From: Telopea speciosissima
Lineage: Eukaryota; Streptophyta; Magnoliopsida; Proteales; Proteaceae
DNA length: 64,000 nt
Reading direction: 5' to 3'
NCBI RefSeq assembly: GCF_018873765.1
Contig: NC_057918.1
Coordinates: 67,436,871 to 67,500,870, forward strand
In this document: positions 62,530-64,000 of the stretch, in pieces
Layout of the letters: every line of letters starts with the position of its first letter
Position numbering within the stretch: the first letter of the stretch is position 1
The notes under the pieces: generated by a model
What the model was told of the DNA's origin: nothing
The model's database searches: none
What the model saw: only the letters and a program-made list of their open reading frames with translations
Made by a program: the position numbers and the translations under genes

Positions 62530-63821
62530 GATCTCATAGATTTTTTTTATTATTATTATTAATTTTTTTTGTAGAATATAGATTTTTATTATGAAATATA
62601 GGAAAAGATTCTCTGAATTGTTGGCATGGGGCAGGGTACACTAGCACCTCTATGTCTACCTCTCTCTTCCTCATATGAAATTGCCTCAATGCCCTCCAAT
62701 GTACGATACCATTTTGTCACACCTTATTGGTGTGCTCCTCGATGCATAGTTGGAAAATCGGGTTTTGACTTGGCCGAGTCCTCTGAGTCGAGTCAAAATT
62801 TTAGAAAACCTGATCAAGCGTCGTGTAGACTAGGTTAGGATAAAAAACTGACGACACTCTGTCATAAATCGTTTAAGAAAATAAGTCTTAGCATTTTTAC
62901 CCGAGCCATGATAGAGTTGGAACATTTAATTTATTTTTTTTAATAAAACCATAAAGCCAATTCACTTAAAAACTGAGTTAAGTAAAATAGCAAAAATGTT
63001 TTAAAAAACAATAAGAATCTTGATTCTCTGATCTTCCTTCTGTTGTTCAATGATATAAACTCAAAATGCATTGATATGTGAAAGCTAGTTTAAGTGTTCG
63101 ATGAGAAGTAGTTTTCACTTTTCACCAGAAGTAGGACACTGATGGTCCGTTATTAAACAAGAAGGTAGCTTCTTTTCATTTAAAATAATGCTTCCTAGTG
63201 TCGTTGCCTTTTACCAGAAGAGAAGGCTGCGTCTGAGAGAATAGTATGACATCCATTGGGAGATCATCTAAAGATTTGGGATGGGATTCTAAGACATTGA
63301 ACAAATGTAGAGCCAGAGGTAAAGGATAGCATTTCCTCTACATTCTTGTTCACTAAATCGGTTTGGTTCAAAGGAGAGGACTACTCAAGTTTGGTTCCGG
63401 TCAAGGCATGAACAAAAAGGGTTCAAAGCTTTTACTGAAACTAAATCGAATCTTAAATCGATACCAATAAACCATTTACTAATCGGTTTGGTTTTAGTTT
63501 TAAAAGTAAAACCGTTATTAAAAGATTCGGTTTGGTTTTGAATCTATTACAACCGATATGCAATTGAGTCAATTATACATACTAAATCCATTAAAATCCG
63601 ATTAGTCCTAGCATTATATATGCACTTTCTAGTGTTTTGTAGTGAATTTGCATCATGTAAATTAATGTAATCTCTTTTTATTTCTTAAGTCACAATTTGG
63701 GCCTAAATGTCATAGTTTTAGCCCAACAAAAAATTAGTTCATTCTAAATTGGGCCCAATATTATTAACTTGAATTGACAACAAAATTGAAATTGATAAAA
63801 CTATTTAATTTTTTTGGGGGA
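62530..63821. other. Intergenic region with word-iterated repeats
   Basis: A GACTCGGCCGAGTC-type segment lies at 62750-62850 and an AATCGGTTTGGTTTT-type segment at 63355-63560. No gene found. Confidence 0.45.
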
Positions 63822-63995
63822 GTGTTCTCTGTGGGAGAGAATAGGGACCACACACGTGCAACAGCCAATGAGAGCACGTACTGGCATCTTGGCGGTGGGA
63901 TTTCTGCCTTTCATGGGAGGCGTGGGCGGTCATTTCTAAACCACCCCCCCCCAATAGTGTCTGGGCGTGGCTTGTGTCTCCCCCACAGAGAACAT
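63822..63995. mobile_element. Small MITE with GTTCTCTGTGGGAGAG ends
   Basis: GTTCTCTGTGGGAGAGA at 63824-63840 pairs with TCTCCCCCACAGAGAAC at 63977-63993. Same family as 43835-43968. It ends a few bases before the window edge. Confidence 0.75.
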
Positions 63996-64000
63996 TTTCC

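Overview
The window is nuclear DNA of a flowering plant. The evidence is: genes with many GT-AG introns; single-exon AMT1 and PPR genes, which is usual in angiosperms; a plant-type 379-residue GSNO reductase; Ty1/copia and Ty3/gypsy retrotransposons; an Au-like SINE; a small LTR element primed by initiator-Met tRNA; and many MITEs. I cannot name the species. There are no signs of a bacterial, organellar or viral replicon, and no CRISPR array.

Layout: 1 to about 5245 is a decayed Ty1/copia retrotransposon whose 5' LTR lies outside the window. It is followed by a 746-bp nearly pure C tract (5505-6250). From 6756 to 28239 (+) lies the 3' half of a DEAD-box RNA helicase of the RH13/DDX24/Mak5 type. 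Its earlier exons must lie upstream of the window, so the copia element and the C tract probably sit in one of its introns. Its introns hold two solo-LTR-like elements with perfect 5-bp target duplications, gypsy and LINE remnants, SINEs, split Tourist-like ends and a complete 1654-bp TRIM-like element. Two tandem duplications near its 3' end duplicated a 153... 159-bp coding exon and a 24-nt mini-exon, both in frame.

From 29983 to 35677 (+) is an eight-exon gene for a TTC4/CNS1-type TPR co-chaperone. A gene-poor, MITE-rich stretch follows (35.7-48.2 kb). Then come an intronless ammonium transporter AMT1 (48253-49758, +), an intronless E-class PPR protein (50402-52054, -; convergent with AMT1), a LINE remnant, and a complete nine-exon S-nitrosoglutathione reductase/class III alcohol dehydrogenase (55096-60906, -). 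The last 3 kb is intergenic with more MITEs.

The genes do not form a pathway. Two of them belong to nitrogen biology (AMT1 takes up ammonium, GSNOR controls S-nitrosothiols), but co-function from their proximity is not implied. The most notable points are the in-frame exon duplications in the helicase with a SINE insertion datable against its empty paralogous site, the C homopolymer, and several nested transposon structures. Exon boundaries were worked out by hand from splice signals, reading phase and protein family knowledge, not from transcripts.
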